64,000 nucleotides of DNA from Trichothermofontia sp037445115 (GCA_037445115.1 JBBILC010000002.1:31551-95550), one strand, 5' to 3'; counted from the stretch's first letter, positions 26,411 to 36,217 are shown. Notes: generated from the letters alone by a model not told the origin. Program-made: numbers and translations.

Positions 26411-26748
26411 GGCGTTCGTCATGATGGGGTTTACAGGACGGGGCGCAAAAACCGGACAGGGCACAAAAATAGGGCGCTCTGCGCCCTGCGATCGCGTTAT
26501 TTGTCTCGTTGGTTGGAATTTAATAGCTTAATTCAGAAAATTCAGTCACATCGATTTTCTGGCGGGCAGTCACGAGGCTGAGCACTTAGCCCTTATTATC
26601 AAGCAGTATCGTTAAGTCTTATACAGAGCAGGACTGGACTGAGCCAAGTAGACAGAAATATCGAAGTTTGTTGCTGAGTTTGATAATGAGAAAACTACCT
26701 AGATAAAGATGTAGATCTGGAAAATTCGTGTAGCGAGTGGGTCAATTG
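26411..26748. other. intergenic region with one hairpin
   Basis: About 340 bases between convergent genes. Apart from the hairpin at 26466-26487 I see nothing definite. Confidence 0.4.
26465..26487 (-). terminator. hairpin AGGGCGC/GCGCCCT with T-rich tail on the minus strand
   Basis: AGGGCGC and GCGCCCT form a perfect 7-bp stem around three bases. On the minus strand it is followed by ATTTTTG, on the plus strand by a HIP1-like GCGATCGCG. It may end transcripts from the small minus-strand gene at 26749-26949 or serve both convergent genes. Confidence 0.45.
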
Positions 26749-26949
26749 CTAGAGAAGTAAACGGGTTACCCGTACATCATATTCCGTGGCTTTGGGATAG
26801 TCACCAGTGGCCTGCCCCCGCGCCATGCGATCAGCCTGCTCCTGCGATTCTGCGTCCACCTCGTAACGCGCAGACATCAACCGTGAATGGCTGCTAGCTT
26901 GTTCGAGATATTCCTTCATGTCAACAAAGACTTCGTAGGTGTGAACCAT
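26749..26949 (-). CDS. small conserved-looking protein of unknown function
   Basis: A 66-residue protein, starting MVHTYEVFVDMKEYLEQ and containing ARYEVDAESQEQADRMA. The ATG at 26949 is preceded by AGGAGG at a suitable distance, which supports translation. The beta-alpha look (short strands around a helix with Ala/Glu/Gln) is compatible with a small ferredoxin-like fold. I do not recognise a named family; no neighbour hints at its role. Confidence 0.6.
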   Translation of the reverse strand: MVHTYEVFVDMKEYLEQASSHSRLMSARYEVDAESQEQADRMARGQATGDYPKATEYDVRVTRLLL

Positions 26950-27108
26950 TGGACCAGCCCCTCCTAGAGGCAAGTACAGATCAGTTATCCCACCAGTATA
27001 AAAAGTTCTTTCCAGGAAAGTTCAGGGTCCAAAGAGTTAGTCATATTCTGCAATGAAATGTTGCGATTTGACATGTTTGGTCATGGTTATTGTAAAGTTC
27101 TGAATCGC

Positions 27109-28080
27109 TCAGTCTGGCTCAAATACTTTACCGAGGGCAGCGGGCGGATTGATTTGTATAAGCTGGCCCAGGGGGTGCCTGAGGGCAGGGGGCAACTGGT
27201 TTAAACGACGATCGAGCCAATCTCCGGATGTTACGGCTAAGGCCACAATCATTAAGACAAAGGGAGCCACACTAAAGACTTGGGTGGGGACACTGGTCAT
27301 GACGGCTTGGGCAACGCTGGCCAAGGATTGTAGGATGCCAAAGAGATAGGCACCGAGGGCTACGCGTAGGGGCTGCCACCCGCCAAAGATAACAATTGCC
27401 AGGGCAATCCAGCCATAGCCCGCCGTATGGCGATGACTCCATCCGGCTTTGAAATCCAGGGAAAACGCCGCCCCAGCAATGCCGACCAGGGCACCGCCCA
27501 GCAGGGTATAGACATAGCGCCAGCGGATGACTTGAATCCCCCGGGCAAATGCTGCTGCTGGTTGTTCTCCGATCGCCCGTAGGGTTAACCCACTGCGGGT
27601 GCGATACAGATAAAACCAGCAAAACCCGATCAGCAGATAGCTGCTATAGACCAACAGATCCGCCTGGAAAAACAGGGGGCCGACGATCGGAAGCTGTTGC
27701 AAGCCCGGTAGGGGGAAGTGCGGTACGGTGGGACCGGGAACTCGCACTACAGGGTTCCCCAGGAAGGAAGACAAGTCTCCGCACAGCAAGGTCAACACAA
27801 AGCCGATCGCCACCTGAGACTGGCGTAGGGTAATGGCTCCATAGGCAACCACTAAAGCGATCAGCATCCCCACGATCGCCGCCCCCAAAAAGCCCAACAG
27901 TAGGCTATGACTGTATTTGGCAATCGCAAAACCCGTCATGGCACTCAGGAGCATCGTCCCCTCCAAAGAGAGGTTGATCACCCCCGCCCGCTCCGTCAGG
28001 GTTTCCCCCATACAAGCAAAAATTAGGGGCGTTGACGTGGCGATCGCTGTCGCCAGAATTGTGATCAGTTCCGGTCCCAT
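27109..28080 (-). CDS. ABC transporter permease, nucleoside/simple-sugar type
   Basis: A 323-residue polytopic membrane protein with about eight to nine helices and the signature ACMGETLTERAGVINLSLEG near residue 22, plus LRAIGEQPAAAFARGI in the conserved cytoplasmic loop. It fits the YufQ/NupQ branch of the BPD_transp_2 family, which pairs with a YufP-like permease, an ATPase with two nucleotide-binding domains and a BMP-type lipoprotein to import nucleosides. None of these partners is adjacent in the window, so either they are elsewhere or the left neighbour was lost. The start at 28080 matches the family. Confidence 0.85.
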   Translation of the reverse strand: MGPELITILATAIATSTPLIFACMGETLTERAGVINLSLEGTMLLSAMTGFAIAKYSHSLLLGFLGAAIVGMLIALVVAYGAITLRQSQVAIGFVLTLLCGDLSSFLGNPVVRVPGPTVPHFPLPGLQQLPIVGPLFFQADLLVYSSYLLIGFCWFYLYRTRSGLTLRAIGEQPAAAFARGIQVIRWRYVYTLLGGALVGIAGAAFSLDFKAGWSHRHTAGYGWIALAIVIFGGWQPLRVALGAYLFGILQSLASVAQAVMTSVPTQVFSVAPFVLMIVALAVTSGDWLDRRLNQLPPALRHPLGQLIQINPPAALGKVFEPD

Positions 28081-28098
28081 CTCTCCTCACTGGCTGGG

Positions 28099-29747
28099 TT
28101 AAGGTGTTCCCCGATTCAGTTTGACAAAAATATCGTAACGGGTAGTGCGTTGGTCATTGACGGCAGCAGTGACACCGATCGCCTGCAAGCCCTCTAGCAA
28201 GGGTTGGCGATCACCGGCCCAGGGTAGGGATAGGGAGCGCGTGGGCACGGGTGGGCTGAGGTTCAAGTAGAAATGGCCGTTACTGGGGTTGAGCTGCATG
28301 GGAACGGTAGCCTGATAGGCTTCCGATTGGCTGAGGGGTTGGGTGGGGCGCGGCACCAATTGACTGGCCAGGTTGGGACCAAGGGTAAAAAAGACCGTGT
28401 TGCCCTCCAGCCAACCGTGGGTGACGGTAAGACCGCTGACGGCGACAGGCGGTGTCCACTGGGTGACGGGTTGACGGTTGACTTCGACGGCTTCAACCCG
28501 AAAGCGATAGCGCTCCTGGACCTGGCGATCGAGGGTTTGCAGGGCGGTCTCCGCCGCACGACGATCGCTGGTCTGTACCATCAAAGTTAACCCCGCCGCA
28601 AACTGGGGGCGATCGCTGGTTGGGGGTCTGAGTAAGGCGAGGGCAAATTCCCCGCCCATCCAGCGCAGCCAATCCTGCTCCAGATCCATACCCGTAATCG
28701 ATTTGACCCCAACCCGCAGGCTATCGGGGTTGATCGGAGAGTTGGGGTTGGCCTCTGCCGCCTGGGTGTAGTCCTGCCAGAGGTGTTGCAGATTACCCCC
28801 GTGAGCATCATGAACGTACTGTCGGGCAGGCGAGCAGCCATGTTGTTACCGGTATTGGTGACCCGTTTTTTAACGCTGCTATCGGGTTTGAGCCAGGAGA
28901 TACCCTGGAGTGCCATGCCGTTATCCCGCCACTGGGCTGTCACGGCGATCCCCTGTTGCTGCTGTAATTGGGTTAAGGCTTGGGAGGGGAAGGATTTGGG
29001 GGCCTGACTGAGACTGAGGGTGGCTGCCTCCGGCACGTTGAGATAAAGCTGGGCGAAGGGCTTGTCTGCCTCAATGCTGGCAAAGGCTCGTCGATACCCC
29101 GGGGTCTGGCTAAGGCTATGATCACCCCGGTAGGCATCGATCGCCCGTTCCGTCACCTTTGGATCGGTGGTAAGCACCACATAGCGGTTGTCCAAAACCG
29201 TGAGTGAGAGGGTTTGGGCTGGGTCACCGGGGGTTTCAAAGATCGCAAAGCCGCGATAGGCGCGTTCTGCCCAAGGACGATTCACGGGGGACTGGGGTTT
29301 GCTCAACACCTGTTTGGCTAAGGCTGGATCAGCGATCGGTAACACGACTAAAAATGAGTAGGCGGGACTGGGCTGGCTCGAACTCAGGACCGGCGCAGTC
29401 CGGGGCAGCACCGCCAGGGTAAAGGCATCCCCCAGCCAGGGTTGGATGTCCCGTTCGTAGGTGTAGCCATTACGGGTCAGCCAGCGATCACGCCACTGCT
29501 TCAGGGCATCCTGGACTAACGCACGGGAGCGGGGCGTCCCAAATTCCTGAAATGGCTGCCACTGAGCCGGATCAGTGCTGAGGGTAACCGTGAGGGGGGC
29601 CGATCGTGGAATCACATTAGCCCCCACGGGAACAGCGGCCAGATTAGTTTGGCGGATTGCCAAGGCCCAGTAAGCGGTGATGCCACCCACAATGAGCAGC
29701 AACGGCAGAATCAGGGGGGGCTGTTTTTTCCGTTTCGGTCTATCCAT
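28099..29747 (-). pseudogene. DUF3352 protein gene with a one-base frameshift
   Basis: Two overlapping minus-strand frames together form one DUF3352 protein. The first (from 29747) has an N-terminal membrane anchor (LILPLLLIVGGITAYWALAI) and reads normally to DSTFMMLTG. The second picks up as GNLQHLWQDYTQAAEANPN and continues through DLEQDWLRWMGGEFALAL to the stop at 28099. The switch falls on a run of five C (plus strand, 28796-28800). One extra base there restores one frame of exactly 550 codons. The downstream codons still look protein-like, so the shift is recent or is an assembly or sequencing error in a homopolymer. DUF3352 proteins are membrane-anchored and of unknown function. The 18-base gap to the ABC permease gene suggests cotranscription. 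Confidence 0.85.
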
Positions 29748-29834
29748 GAGATCTCTGGGGATGGGATATGCGCGCAGGTGTGGTCAGCCATTGACATCGC
29801 TCACGTTATACCCGCTAGGCTGTGAGACGTAAAG

Positions 29835-29851
29835 CCGTCCTAGCAGGACGG
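29835..29851 (+). repeat. hairpin CCGTCCTAGCAGGACGG
   Basis: A perfect 7-bp stem with a 3-base loop, within GTAAAGCCGTCC...GGGGTTTCAGACCC. The context resembles sequence often seen beside IS200/IS605-type ends in cyanobacteria, but no transposase piece is readable here, so identification is tentative. Confidence 0.4.
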
Positions 29852-29978
29852 GGTTTCAGACCCAAAGTGTTTGATGACCACTGTCCCGGCAGGCCAGTCT
29901 TTCTGCCAATATACCCCGTGGAATGGATGTCCTGTTTTGGACCCCCAATGGTTGTGGGTCAACGGGTCAACGCTCGGC

Positions 29979-30917
29979 TTACCCCCCAGAAGGGGGCGTC
30001 GCCAACGGTAGACATGCCGCGATCGTGGCCAATACCGAGGCGGTTAGCGTGTCCAAATCATAGCCCCCCTCTAGGCCAAATAAAATCCGACGGGTCACTT
30101 GCAGGCAATCATGGGTCAATCCCCCAAAGTCAGCCGGTTGTAGGCACAGGCTTGCCAGGGGATCATGATGGTTGGCGTCATATCCGGCACTGACCAGCAG
30201 CAAATCCGGCTGAAAGGCTTGTAAAAATGGGATTGCCTGCTGTTGGAGGGGGGGCAAATAATCGGCGATCGTACTCCCCGGCGGCAAGGGGATATTCAAG
30301 ACATTTTGGTATTTTCCCCGATCGGTGGCTTTGCCTGTTCCCGGATAGCAGGGGAATTGGTGCAGGGAACAGTAGGCAATTTGGGGGTGATCTTCCACGA
30401 TCGCCTGGGTTCCATTACCGTGATGGACATCCCAATCCAGAATGGCCACTCGCTTGACCCCAGGTTGTTGCAAGGCGTACCGGGCGGCGATCGCCGCATT
30501 GGCTAACAAACAAAACCCCATGCCGCGATCCCAGAGGGCATGGTGACCGGGCGGACGAACTAGGGCAAAGGCTGGCTCACCGGTCGCTAAGACCTGATCT
30601 ACTCCATCTAACCAGGCGCTAACGGCTAACTGAGCAACCTCATAACTGCGGGGGGAAACGGCTGTCTCACTATCCCACAGCCCCCCCCCGCTGGCTGCCA
30701 ATTGCCGTAATTGTTCAAGATAGGCAGGCGTGTGAATTTGCCTGATCACACTGAGATCACGATCGGCGATCGGGGTGGGCGATCGCCACTGGATCTGATT
30801 CGCCCAGGGGGCTGCCCGTAGACCCGCCACAATTGCCACCAGACGATCAGGCGATTCAGGATGCAACCGCCCCGTTTTGTGTTCAAGAAACGCGTCTGAG
30901 TAGATAACTGGGAACAT
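29979..30917 (-). CDS. histone deacetylase-like hydrolase
   Basis: A 312-residue arginase-fold enzyme. Zinc and catalytic residues of the HDAC superfamily are present: RPPGHHAL, ILDWDVHHGNGT with the two zinc ligands, and LVSAGYDANHHDPLA with the third zinc Asp. GLEGGYDL supplies the substrate-pocket loop. Bacterial members remove acetyl or related groups from polyamines, acetoin-pathway proteins or unknown substrates; the substrate here is not known. Start at 30917 gives the usual FPVIYSD opening. A strong terminator lies just upstream, so it has its own promoter. Confidence 0.9.
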   Translation of the reverse strand: MFPVIYSDAFLEHKTGRLHPESPDRLVAIVAGLRAAPWANQIQWRSPTPIADRDLSVIRQIHTPAYLEQLRQLAASGGGLWDSETAVSPRSYEVAQLAVSAWLDGVDQVLATGEPAFALVRPPGHHALWDRGMGFCLLANAAIAARYALQQPGVKRVAILDWDVHHGNGTQAIVEDHPQIAYCSLHQFPCYPGTGKATDRGKYQNVLNIPLPPGSTIADYLPPLQQQAIPFLQAFQPDLLLVSAGYDANHHDPLASLCLQPADFGGLTHDCLQVTRRILFGLEGGYDLDTLTASVLATIAACLPLATPPSGG

Positions 30918-30952
30918 AGCCTAATCGCACGTCTACTCTGCATCATCGCATG

Positions 30953-30976
30953 AAAAAAGGGAGCCAATCGGCTCCC
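30953..30976 (-). terminator. Rho-independent terminator of the LysM/M23 gene
   Basis: On the minus strand GGGAGCC, a 4-base loop and GGCTCCC are followed directly by six T. It lies about 65 bases after the stop of the LysM/M23 gene and before the HDAC-like gene. Confidence 0.85.
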
Positions 30977-31042
30977 CCATACAATTTGTAGCGAATTAGA
31001 CTAGCGGAGAGACAAAAATCGAATGGTTAAGCGCGAGATCCC

Positions 31043-33667
31043 TTAACGACCCGGCAGGAACGCGATCGGGTTAACGGCTCCCCGACCTGCCGGATGGATC
31101 TCAAAGTGGAGGTGTGGACCCGTACTAAAGCCTGTACTGCCCATCTCAGCAATTTGCTGACCTTGCTCCACCTGCTGACCCGGACGGACCAGAATGCGGT
31201 TGTTATGGGCATAGAGCGTCAGGCTACCGTCGGGGTGCTGAATCTCCACCAGATTGCCATAGCCACCGGAATTCCAACCAGCCGTCACCACAACCCCACC
31301 GGCTGCAGCAACGATCGGCGTCCCGATCGGCGCGGCGATGTCAATCCCCTTGTGCATCCGCCCCCAGCGCCAACCAAACCCAGAAGTAAGAACCCCACGA
31401 GCAGGCCAACTATACCCATTAAAGACCGGGGCCGCATCGGGAAGATAGGAATCGGGATTGGATAGGGCAGGGAGATCCGGAGAAACCGTCCGACCTAGGG
31501 ATTGCTGAATAATCGGGTCGTAGACCTCAGAGGTCAAGGGAGCCGCCGCGATTAGTTGTTCACTGGGGGCTGGGGCCACCTTGGGGGCTTCCACACGGGC
31601 CGTTTGGCCCGATTGCCAGCGACGGTAAATCCCCGCGTTGTAGTTTTCGACTCCTTGCAAGTCAGGATTCACACGGGCACCCGATCGCGTTGGGGCTGCC
31701 GAGGTGGCTGGGGCAATCGCCGTCGGGCTAACCGTCGGGGCGATCGTCGCGGCCACCGATTCATCCGCCATGACTGGGGTTGGACTGGTGGCTGTTGCCT
31801 GGCTAGGTGTCCAACTGGAATAGCGCGATCGCAGTTGCATAACCTCAGCCTTCAGCCGCTCCACATAGGGACTGTACTGTTGTTGCGGCTCAAAGTTGGG
31901 CGCTGCTTCAACCGGTGGGGCTTGGGGTTGCCGGGTGCCGATGGGCGCAAAGGCAAGTGATGACGCCTGATCCACCTCTGGAACTGGCATACCTGTGATC
32001 ACCGGAATATCCGAGTTCGGACCGCCAGCAGTGGGTAAAGCCGTAGCCGCAGCAGGACTCACGAGGTTAGGGAATACCGTCGGGTTCGACGCCATTGGGG
32101 AAGAGGCTGGGGAATTGCGGGTCTCCACGGGAACCCCTGTCACCACAGGCAATCCACCGCCCATGGCTGCCACTGGGCTGCGATTCGCTTGGGGAATACG
32201 CAGCACCTGATCAACCTCAATGCGGTTTGGGTCACTGATTTGGTTAACGGCAACCAAGAGGTCGCGCGAAATCCCATAATTCCGGGCAATTCCATCCAAG
32301 GTATCACCAGGATTCACCCGATAGGTATTTCCCCCTGGGGTAATACTGGCGACTACTTGGGGCGCAGGTGGAGGTGCGGCTACCGGAGGGGCGCTCAAAG
32401 GAGTGGGCAGTTCTACCTCCGATCGCACTTCCGTTCCTTCTAGCCGTAGGGCGACAACGGCTGGTTGCTCAGCCATCTGGGAAGCAGAATGGGGAACTTG
32501 GAGCGTTTGACCGGCCCAAAGCACATTGGGATCACGCAGTCGATTGAGGTTAATCAATTCCGACTGGGAAGTGCCATAGCGATTGGCAATTTCGTTGAGG
32601 GTATCACCTACCTGCACTTGATAAGGCACCGTGCGCAGGTTGGGAATCGCAGCAATCTGTAGGGGCTTATCTTGGGAAACCCCCGCTTGCAGAAGGGGAG
32701 GAACCGTGGGCACAGCGGTTGGGGGCGTTGCCACGCTACTAGCGGTCCCACTACTCGCACTTTCTGCTAGAGCGGTTGGGGTTGGGAAAGGCTGGCTCGA
32801 CTCCGGGACTGCACTCACCGTTAGGGGAGACTCAGGCGCTGTTGTCTCCGGATCAGAGGCTGTTTGTAGGGTTTCTAAGCTCTGCTTGAGGGATTCCCGC
32901 TTCTCTTTCAGGCGGTTAAGGGCTACCTCTTGCTTGGCCTTGAGCAGGTCATTGACGTTCCCCGGCACTACAACGGGGCTTGGGGTCCCTTGGTCTTGCC
33001 CTGAGGTGGCCAATTGCTGGGGTGCAACCTGATAGGTCCGGGAGACAGCCTCCAGGGTTTCACCTGCCTGTAATTCATGCACAATCCCGTTGATCGAGGG
33101 AATGCGCAGAATTTGACCCACCCGTAGCACGGTTTCCGGGGGCAAGTGGTTAGAAGCCGCGATCGCTGCCGCATCAACCCGATAGAGCCGTGCAATATCC
33201 CAAAGCGTCTGACCTTCCTGAACAATATGCTCCAGGACAGTGGGTTTAACCTCTGTTTCAGAGGAGAAAGTCGTGATCGGGGCTTCGCTTGGCTCAACCT
33301 CAGAGACAGTAGCCGCCAAGTCGGCAGCGGTCGGCAGGACGGGGACAGCAGCTTCGCTCGTAGTAGTGGAGTTAGGCTCAACAGCAAGGGCTTGACCCCG
33401 CTGAGAATGGAGCAAAAAGTCAGAAACCCCAACGGAAAGCGCTAGCCCGATCATCGCGGCAGACGTGTGGGCGCGACGATTACGGCCAAGGTCGGGGAGT
33501 GCCTGCTTGAGTTGCTCAAGGGCCGAAACTTCCCCTTTAGAGTTTACGTCGGGGTGCACAGTGGCACGGTCCACCGTGTTTGCCTGATCTACGTGCCCCG
33601 CTGCTGCGCTGGGCATAGCGGCAGGGACGTATAGCGGCTTAACCCCTTCTGAAAATCCTCGTGTCAA
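31043..33667 (-). CDS. LysM-repeat M23 metallopeptidase (cell-wall hydrolase)
   Basis: An 874-residue exported protein. After a hydrophobic segment (about 67-85) come LysM peptidoglycan-binding modules: VQEGQTLWDIARLYRVD (about 147), a shorter VHELQAGETLEAVSRTY (about 194), VQVGDTLNEIANRYGTS (about 345) and VNPGDTLDGIARNYGIS (about 455). Long Pro/Ala/Thr/Val linkers and a C-terminal M23 domain (about 745-870) follow. The zinc ligands are complete: HKGIDIA gives H and D, and PHLHFEIH gives HxH. It should cut peptide bridges in peptidoglycan during growth or division. The start is TTG at 33667, set by a perfect AGGAGG upstream. The leader may carry a c-di-AMP riboswitch (listed separately), and a terminator follows the gene. 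Confidence 0.9.
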   Translation of the reverse strand: MTRGFSEGVKPLYVPAAMPSAAAGHVDQANTVDRATVHPDVNSKGEVSALEQLKQALPDLGRNRRAHTSAAMIGLALSVGVSDFLLHSQRGQALAVEPNSTTTSEAAVPVLPTAADLAATVSEVEPSEAPITTFSSETEVKPTVLEHIVQEGQTLWDIARLYRVDAAAIAASNHLPPETVLRVGQILRIPSINGIVHELQAGETLEAVSRTYQVAPQQLATSGQDQGTPSPVVVPGNVNDLLKAKQEVALNRLKEKRESLKQSLETLQTASDPETTAPESPLTVSAVPESSQPFPTPTALAESASSGTASSVATPPTAVPTVPPLLQAGVSQDKPLQIAAIPNLRTVPYQVQVGDTLNEIANRYGTSQSELINLNRLRDPNVLWAGQTLQVPHSASQMAEQPAVVALRLEGTEVRSEVELPTPLSAPPVAAPPPAPQVVASITPGGNTYRVNPGDTLDGIARNYGISRDLLVAVNQISDPNRIEVDQVLRIPQANRSPVAAMGGGLPVVTGVPVETRNSPASSPMASNPTVFPNLVSPAAATALPTAGGPNSDIPVITGMPVPEVDQASSLAFAPIGTRQPQAPPVEAAPNFEPQQQYSPYVERLKAEVMQLRSRYSSWTPSQATATSPTPVMADESVAATIAPTVSPTAIAPATSAAPTRSGARVNPDLQGVENYNAGIYRRWQSGQTARVEAPKVAPAPSEQLIAAAPLTSEVYDPIIQQSLGRTVSPDLPALSNPDSYLPDAAPVFNGYSWPARGVLTSGFGWRWGRMHKGIDIAAPIGTPIVAAAGGVVVTAGWNSGGYGNLVEIQHPDGSLTLYAHNNRILVRPGQQVEQGQQIAEMGSTGFSTGPHLHFEIHPAGRGAVNPIAFLPGR

Positions 33668-34385
33668 GGAACGACCTCCTAAACGACCAGCATGAACTGT
33701 CTTGGGTACTTCGGACTGAATTCGGGTACTTCGGGCAGTTGCAGAACAATGACAAAGATCACAACCAGTTAGCGATCAGCGTCATTGACGGTAATTACAC
33801 TCACGAAAGCTTACCCTGCTTTTCTGATTTAGACAAGATTAAGGAACTTATCAAAATCTGATTGGACTGTTTAATAACAGCCACATTGCCTGAGAAATCG
33901 CTGTTCTCTGCTGATTTCTGTAGCTCAAAAGCGGGCAGATCACCCTTGTAAAGGCGAACTCTAAGGCAAGTTGGGCAAAATTGCATCCGTATTAATCCCT
34001 GCTGACATCCCCTTTGGTGCACACCCTCTCGTGGTTGATCGTCGCCACAACACCCGGAACGATCGCCTGCTAGTAGTTGCTATAGCTGGGATTTAGCAGT
34101 CACCCGTGCCAAAACTATTCACCTTCAGCCGGGAACGTCCGGACAGAAACGGGGAGGATAATGACAAAAATCTATCGATAGCGGATGCCTGAGTTGCGGC
34201 TTTAGCTATAGGAATCTCTTATTAGAAAGGATCATTTTTGTAGCCTAGCTATCTGTATTTCGGCGATCGGTGGCTCATTTTTTCGGACACCTGGCCTCAG
34301 GGTTGCGAGGACCGGATAGACGTCATCCGACCGATTGCCCCCCCAAAGTCGCCACAACTTGGCTAGGACCTTATTTCCCAATCGG
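33668..34385. other. long leader / intergenic region upstream of the LysM/M23 gene
   Basis: About 720 bases between two minus-strand genes. The first 350 bases upstream of the TTG contain a direct repeat (GGGTACTTCGG twice, 33704-33736), and the part beyond 34020 contains the riboswitch candidate. No protein gene seen. Confidence 0.5.
34035..34165 (-). promoter_or_regulatory. candidate ydaO-type c-di-AMP riboswitch
   Basis: On the minus strand the order is a GC-rich paired segment (CCGGACGTTCCCGG), AAGGTGAATAG, then GGGTGACTGCTAAATCCC, AGCTATAGC and TAGCAGGC. The pieces GGTGAAT and CTAAATCCC...AGCTA resemble the conserved joints of the ydaO family. That class is known in cyanobacteria upstream of cell-wall hydrolases with LysM and M23 domains, which is what lies downstream, about 360 bases away. 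I could not align it fully, so this is a candidate only. Confidence 0.35.
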
Positions 34386-34847
34386 CTAATCTAAATACCC
34401 CAGTTGGCGACGTGCTTCAAACAACCCTAATGCCGCACTTACGGAGAGGTTGAGGCTACGGACCCGTGTTTGGGACATGGGGATATACACGGTCGCCTGA
34501 CAGGCGGCGAGGACATCCGTGGGGAGACCTGCCGTTTCGCTGCCAAACAGCAACCAGTCATCGGCCTGAAAGCGGAAGTGGGTATAGTTGTGTTGCCCCT
34601 TGGTGGCAAAGCCAATCCAGCGTCCACCCTGTTGGGCATGGCAGGTTTGAAAGGCCGTAAGGCTTTCGTGGTAATGGACTTCGACATAGGGCCAGTAATC
34701 GAGGCCGGCCCGCTTTAAGGTGCGATCGCTGATCTCAAAGCCAAGGGGGCCAACCAAATGCAGGGCGGTCTTCGTTGCTGCACAGGTGCGGGCAATATTA
34801 CCGGTATTGGGGGGAATCTGGGGATAAATCAGAGCAACCTGAGGCAT
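34386..34847 (-). CDS. trmL: tRNA (cytidine/uridine-34 2'-O)-methyltransferase TrmL
   Basis: A 153-residue SPOUT methyltransferase. Motifs are IPPNTGNIARTCAATKT at the start, LDYWPYV, LLFGSETAGLP and IPMSQTRVRSLNLSVSAAL, which forms the trefoil knot binding S-adenosylmethionine. TrmL (YibK) methylates the ribose of the wobble base in tRNA-Leu. Length is normal. The ATG at 34847 lies near an assembly gap at 34877, so its upstream context is incomplete. Confidence 0.94.
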   Translation of the reverse strand: MPQVALIYPQIPPNTGNIARTCAATKTALHLVGPLGFEISDRTLKRAGLDYWPYVEVHYHESLTAFQTCHAQQGGRWIGFATKGQHNYTHFRFQADDWLLFGSETAGLPTDVLAACQATVYIPMSQTRVRSLNLSVSAALGLFEARRQLGYLD

Positions 34848-34876
34848 AGCGCCAGTTTCTGCAAAATTAGCCAGTC

Positions 34877-34886
34877 NNNNNNNNNN
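34877..34886. other. assembly gap (10 N)
   Basis: Run of N of placeholder length; true distance unknown. Confidence 0.99.
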
Positions 34887-35198
34887 GGGATTGGGAGCGC
34901 CACTGATATTGTTTTTTAATTATTCCCCCAGGACTCGGAACAATTAAATATTTTAAACTTTTAGGGACGGATCCGGATAGACGTGTTAACACTGCCTTAT
35001 CTTGCAGGCGCTGATATCCTCAGCAGTACTGGGCTACGTGGCTTTGCGGGCAAGATTTTGAGGGCGATGCTCTCAAGGCACGGCTCTGAAGGCTATGCCC
35101 ATGAATGGGATGTTGCCCAACATCGGGCTAGTTAATTGTGATGCGTCAGATGGCATAGGCGGATGTCAAGCCTGCGAAGCCAAACCCGTCCCCGCTGA

Positions 35199-35210
35199 NN
35201 NNNNNNNNNN
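35199..35210. other. assembly gap (12 N)
   Basis: Run of N of placeholder length; true distance unknown. Confidence 0.99.
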
Positions 35211-35448
35211 GTCTGAATTACTATCCTTATATATAGATATCAAAATAGACCTTCAAGGCATCAATCCTGAACTCCCCTAAGCACTAGGGGTAGGGGGGAC
35301 AGGGCGGGATTGCGGGGGAGGTTGGGTTCCCCTGGTTCTGGGCAATGGCCTGATCGCCAACGGCATCCAGCCCAACCGCAGTAGCCGTGATCCTTGGAGC
35401 CTAGGCATCCCTGCCTGAGCTGATGCTGGTTATTGAGCGGTACTGACT

Positions 35449-36042
35449 ATGACGCAAAATGAAACACAGGCCCTATGGCGAGAGCTGAAGGTACAAGGCT
35501 TGATTTTGGGGGGGTTTGTTGGTCTGATGTGGCTCGTTTTTTTTGCCAACTGGCTCTTCTTTGGCGGACGCCTGAATCTCCTTGGTATTCACCCCCATCG
35601 TCTGGCAGGACTGCGGGGGATTATTTTTGCCCCCTTTTTGCATGGAAGTTTACTACATCTGATCTCGAATACTCTCCCCTTCCTCACCCTTGGCTGGCTG
35701 GTCATGTGGCGGGAAACCCATGATTTTTGGCCTGTAACCTTCATTATTTGGATTGTCAGTGGCCTTGGCACCTGGCTAATCGGTGCGCCAACGTCGATCC
35801 ATATTGGGGCCAGTGGTCTGGTATTTGGCTATCTGGGCTATTTGATTATGCGGGGATACTTCGATCGCAGTATTCCCGCGATCGCCTTTTCCGTGATGGT
35901 GATTGTGCTCTATGGCGGGATGCTCTGGGGGATTTTGCCCCTTAGCTATGGGGTTTCCTGGCAGGGCCACCTCTTTGGTTTGATTGGCGGGGGTATTGCA
36001 GCCTATGTGTTGAGTCCGCGATCGTCTCGACGGCGATCGTAG
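35449..36042 (+). CDS. rhomboid-family intramembrane serine protease
   Basis: A 197-residue protein with about six membrane helices. The catalytic Ser is in HIGASGLVFGYLGY and the His in SWQGHLFGLIGGG, the expected Ser-His dyad on separate helices. The HGSLLHLISN segment carries the conserved His/Asn of the oxyanion site. Rhomboids cut membrane-spanning substrates within the bilayer. It is a minimal form without extra domains; the substrate is unknown. The ATG at 35449 gives the usual N-terminal cytosolic helix. Confidence 0.93.
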   Translation: MTQNETQALWRELKVQGLILGGFVGLMWLVFFANWLFFGGRLNLLGIHPHRLAGLRGIIFAPFLHGSLLHLISNTLPFLTLGWLVMWRETHDFWPVTFIIWIVSGLGTWLIGAPTSIHIGASGLVFGYLGYLIMRGYFDRSIPAIAFSVMVIVLYGGMLWGILPLSYGVSWQGHLFGLIGGGIAAYVLSPRSSRRRS

Positions 36043-36217
36043 CGATCAGGTGGCCAGATACTCCGGGCGTCTGAGCTTGGGATAGCGATCGCTCACTGCC
36101 AGCGCTGCTGGGGGATACCGATCGCCTTATCGCGGGTCCAGAGGGATATAGTGGGCTGACCGTTGATCGACATCGTGCCAGCCGTACATATCAATCCGTT
36201 TGCACCCCCTGTGATCG

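Larger units (their letters stand above)
34848..35448. other. gap-interrupted intergenic region
   Basis: About 600 bases with two runs of N. A frame that crosses the second gap has no family content. Genes could be hidden in the missing sequence. Confidence 0.4.

Noticed and set aside
35095..35280. A 61-codon frame running across an N gap
   Set aside because: Depends on placeholder bases, shows no similarity and lacks a ribosome site.
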